DNA of 14,596 bases, from the NCBI GenBank assembly GCA_937901365.1, contig CALCEF010000105.1, forward strand, positions 1 through 14,596. The letters run 5' to 3'. Numbering within the stretch: the first letter of the stretch is position 1; every line of letters begins with the position of its first letter. Positions 13,998 to 14,596 of the stretch are shown piece by piece. A program made the translations under genes and the position numbers. Below the pieces are notes generated by a model. That model was not told the DNA's origin, made no database searches, and saw nothing but the letters and a program-made list of their open reading frames with translations. Source of the DNA: an uncultured euryarchaeote (GTDB taxonomy: Archaea; Thermoplasmatota; Poseidoniia; Poseidoniales; Thalassarchaeaceae).

Positions 13998-14596
13998 TCA
14001 GGGTGTGACACGACTTCGATCTCTTGGGAAGAGGACAACCTCTCTTACATTGCCCGCGCCGGTGAGTACCATCAGTAGGCGTGCAACCCCAAGGCCCCAG
14101 CCTGCGTGAGGTGGGGCGCCGTAGCGGAATCCATCCGTATAGAATGTGAAATCTGCCGGGTCCAAATCCATGTTGCGGAGATTCTGCTCCAAGACATCGA
14201 CTCGATGCTCGCGCTGCCCTCCACTGGTCATTTCGTCTCGGCCATAATTGAGATCGAACCCACGTGACAGTTGCCCACCGGTTGAACCCTTCTCACTTTC
14301 ATCATGGAAGATGTAAAACGGCTTCATCGACATCGGCCAACGAGGTAAGAAGTGGAAGCCAGGATATTTGGCAGCAATCAAGTCACAGTGATGGGATTCA
14401 ATGTCGTCGCCCCACTCGATTTCACCGCCGCCCTCTTTGACGATTTCAATCGCCTCACAATATGGAATTCGGGGGAACGGTAGGCTTGGAACTTCAACGG
14501 TAATCGGGTCTTGTTCCTGAGAAGCCCGGTATTCGTTGATGGTGTCAATCAGGTTCTGGTCGTTGGCCGCAACTTGACTCCAAATGTGATGAATCA
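13998..14596 (-). CDS. aspS: Aspartyl-tRNA synthetase, archaeal type, C-terminal part (gene runs off the right edge)
   Basis: The frame stays open from the stop at 13998 to the window end, so about 199 C-terminal residues are seen and the N-terminal anticodon-binding domain and class II motifs 1-2 lie outside. The visible stretch includes EIEWGDD (near 14400-14420) and FDLNYGRDEMTSGGQREHR, which contains the conserved substrate region SGGQREH. Motif 3 follows as YGAPPHAGWGLG...RLLMVLTG, and then the C-terminal LFPRDRSRVTP. The short C-terminus without a bacterial insertion domain fits the archaeal/eukaryotic type. Motif 3 reads Ala-Arg where Glu-Arg is more usual; the essential Arg is kept. 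It charges tRNA-Asp, and in archaea lacking AsnRS also tRNA-Asn. Confidence 0.92.
   Translation of the reverse strand, partial: IHHIWSQVAANDQNLIDTINEYRASQEQDPITVEVPSLPFPRIPYCEAIEIVKEGGGEIEWGDDIESHHCDLIAAKYPGFHFLPRWPMSMKPFYIFHDESEKGSTGGQLSRGFDLNYGRDEMTSGGQREHRVDVLEQNLRNMDLDPADFTFYTDGFRYGAPPHAGWGLGVARLLMVLTGAGNVREVVLFPRDRSRVTP

Overview
The window looks like chromosomal DNA from a marine, probably Marine Group II/III-like (Poseidoniia-type) euryarchaeon. That placement is inferred from three things. The right edge carries an archaeal-type aspartyl-tRNA synthetase. Surface proteins have a single membrane span or a lipobox with acidic and proline-rich parts. Genes are tightly packed, with clear GGAGG-like ribosome sites and frequent GTG/TTG starts. 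No rRNA, tRNA, CRISPR array, insertion sequence or integrase is visible, and no stretch over 300 bases lacks a gene.

Layout, left to right. (1) Bases 2-1687, plus strand: the 3' part of a membrane-anchored protein with Ig-like repeats and a DUF2510-like tail. (2) Bases 1678-6783, minus strand: a run transcribed right to left. It holds an extradiol dioxygenase catalytic subunit, a non-catalytic subunit fused to a RidA/2-aminomuconate-deaminase domain, an amino-acid permease with an EF-hand-like tail, and panB. (3) Bases 6862-7314, plus strand: a small four-helix membrane protein between the two minus-strand gene runs. (4) Bases 7304-13459, minus strand: a tightly coupled six-gene run of formyltransferase-like protein, atypical SDR, TPR protein, luciferase-like flavin monooxygenase, L-asparaginase II-family protein and an ALDH8A1/2-aminomuconate-semialdehyde-dehydrogenase-like enzyme. 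(5) Bases 13499-14596, minus strand: a small lipoprotein and the C-terminal part of aspS.

The main biological signal is a set of three enzymes that match consecutive steps of the 2-aminophenol meta-cleavage route. The LigB-type beta/alpha pair resembles 2-aminophenol 1,6-dioxygenase, the ALDH resembles 2-aminomuconate-6-semialdehyde dehydrogenase, and the RidA domain resembles 2-aminomuconate deaminase. The deaminase is fused to the non-catalytic dioxygenase subunit through an acidic linker and a Gly/Ala-rich segment. The usual later steps (4-oxalocrotonate decarboxylase, hydratase, aldolase) are absent. The flavin monooxygenase, PF06089-like amidohydrolase, SDR and formyltransferase-like protein sit beside the module instead. 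The substrate and the full route are therefore unknown, and this could be an undescribed aminoaromatic or tryptophan-derived catabolic pathway.

A second recurring signal is a set of perfect inverted repeats with a 3-nt spacer placed directly against the start of three genes (permease, dioxygenase beta subunit, formyltransferase). In two of them the ribosome-binding sequence forms one arm of the hairpin.
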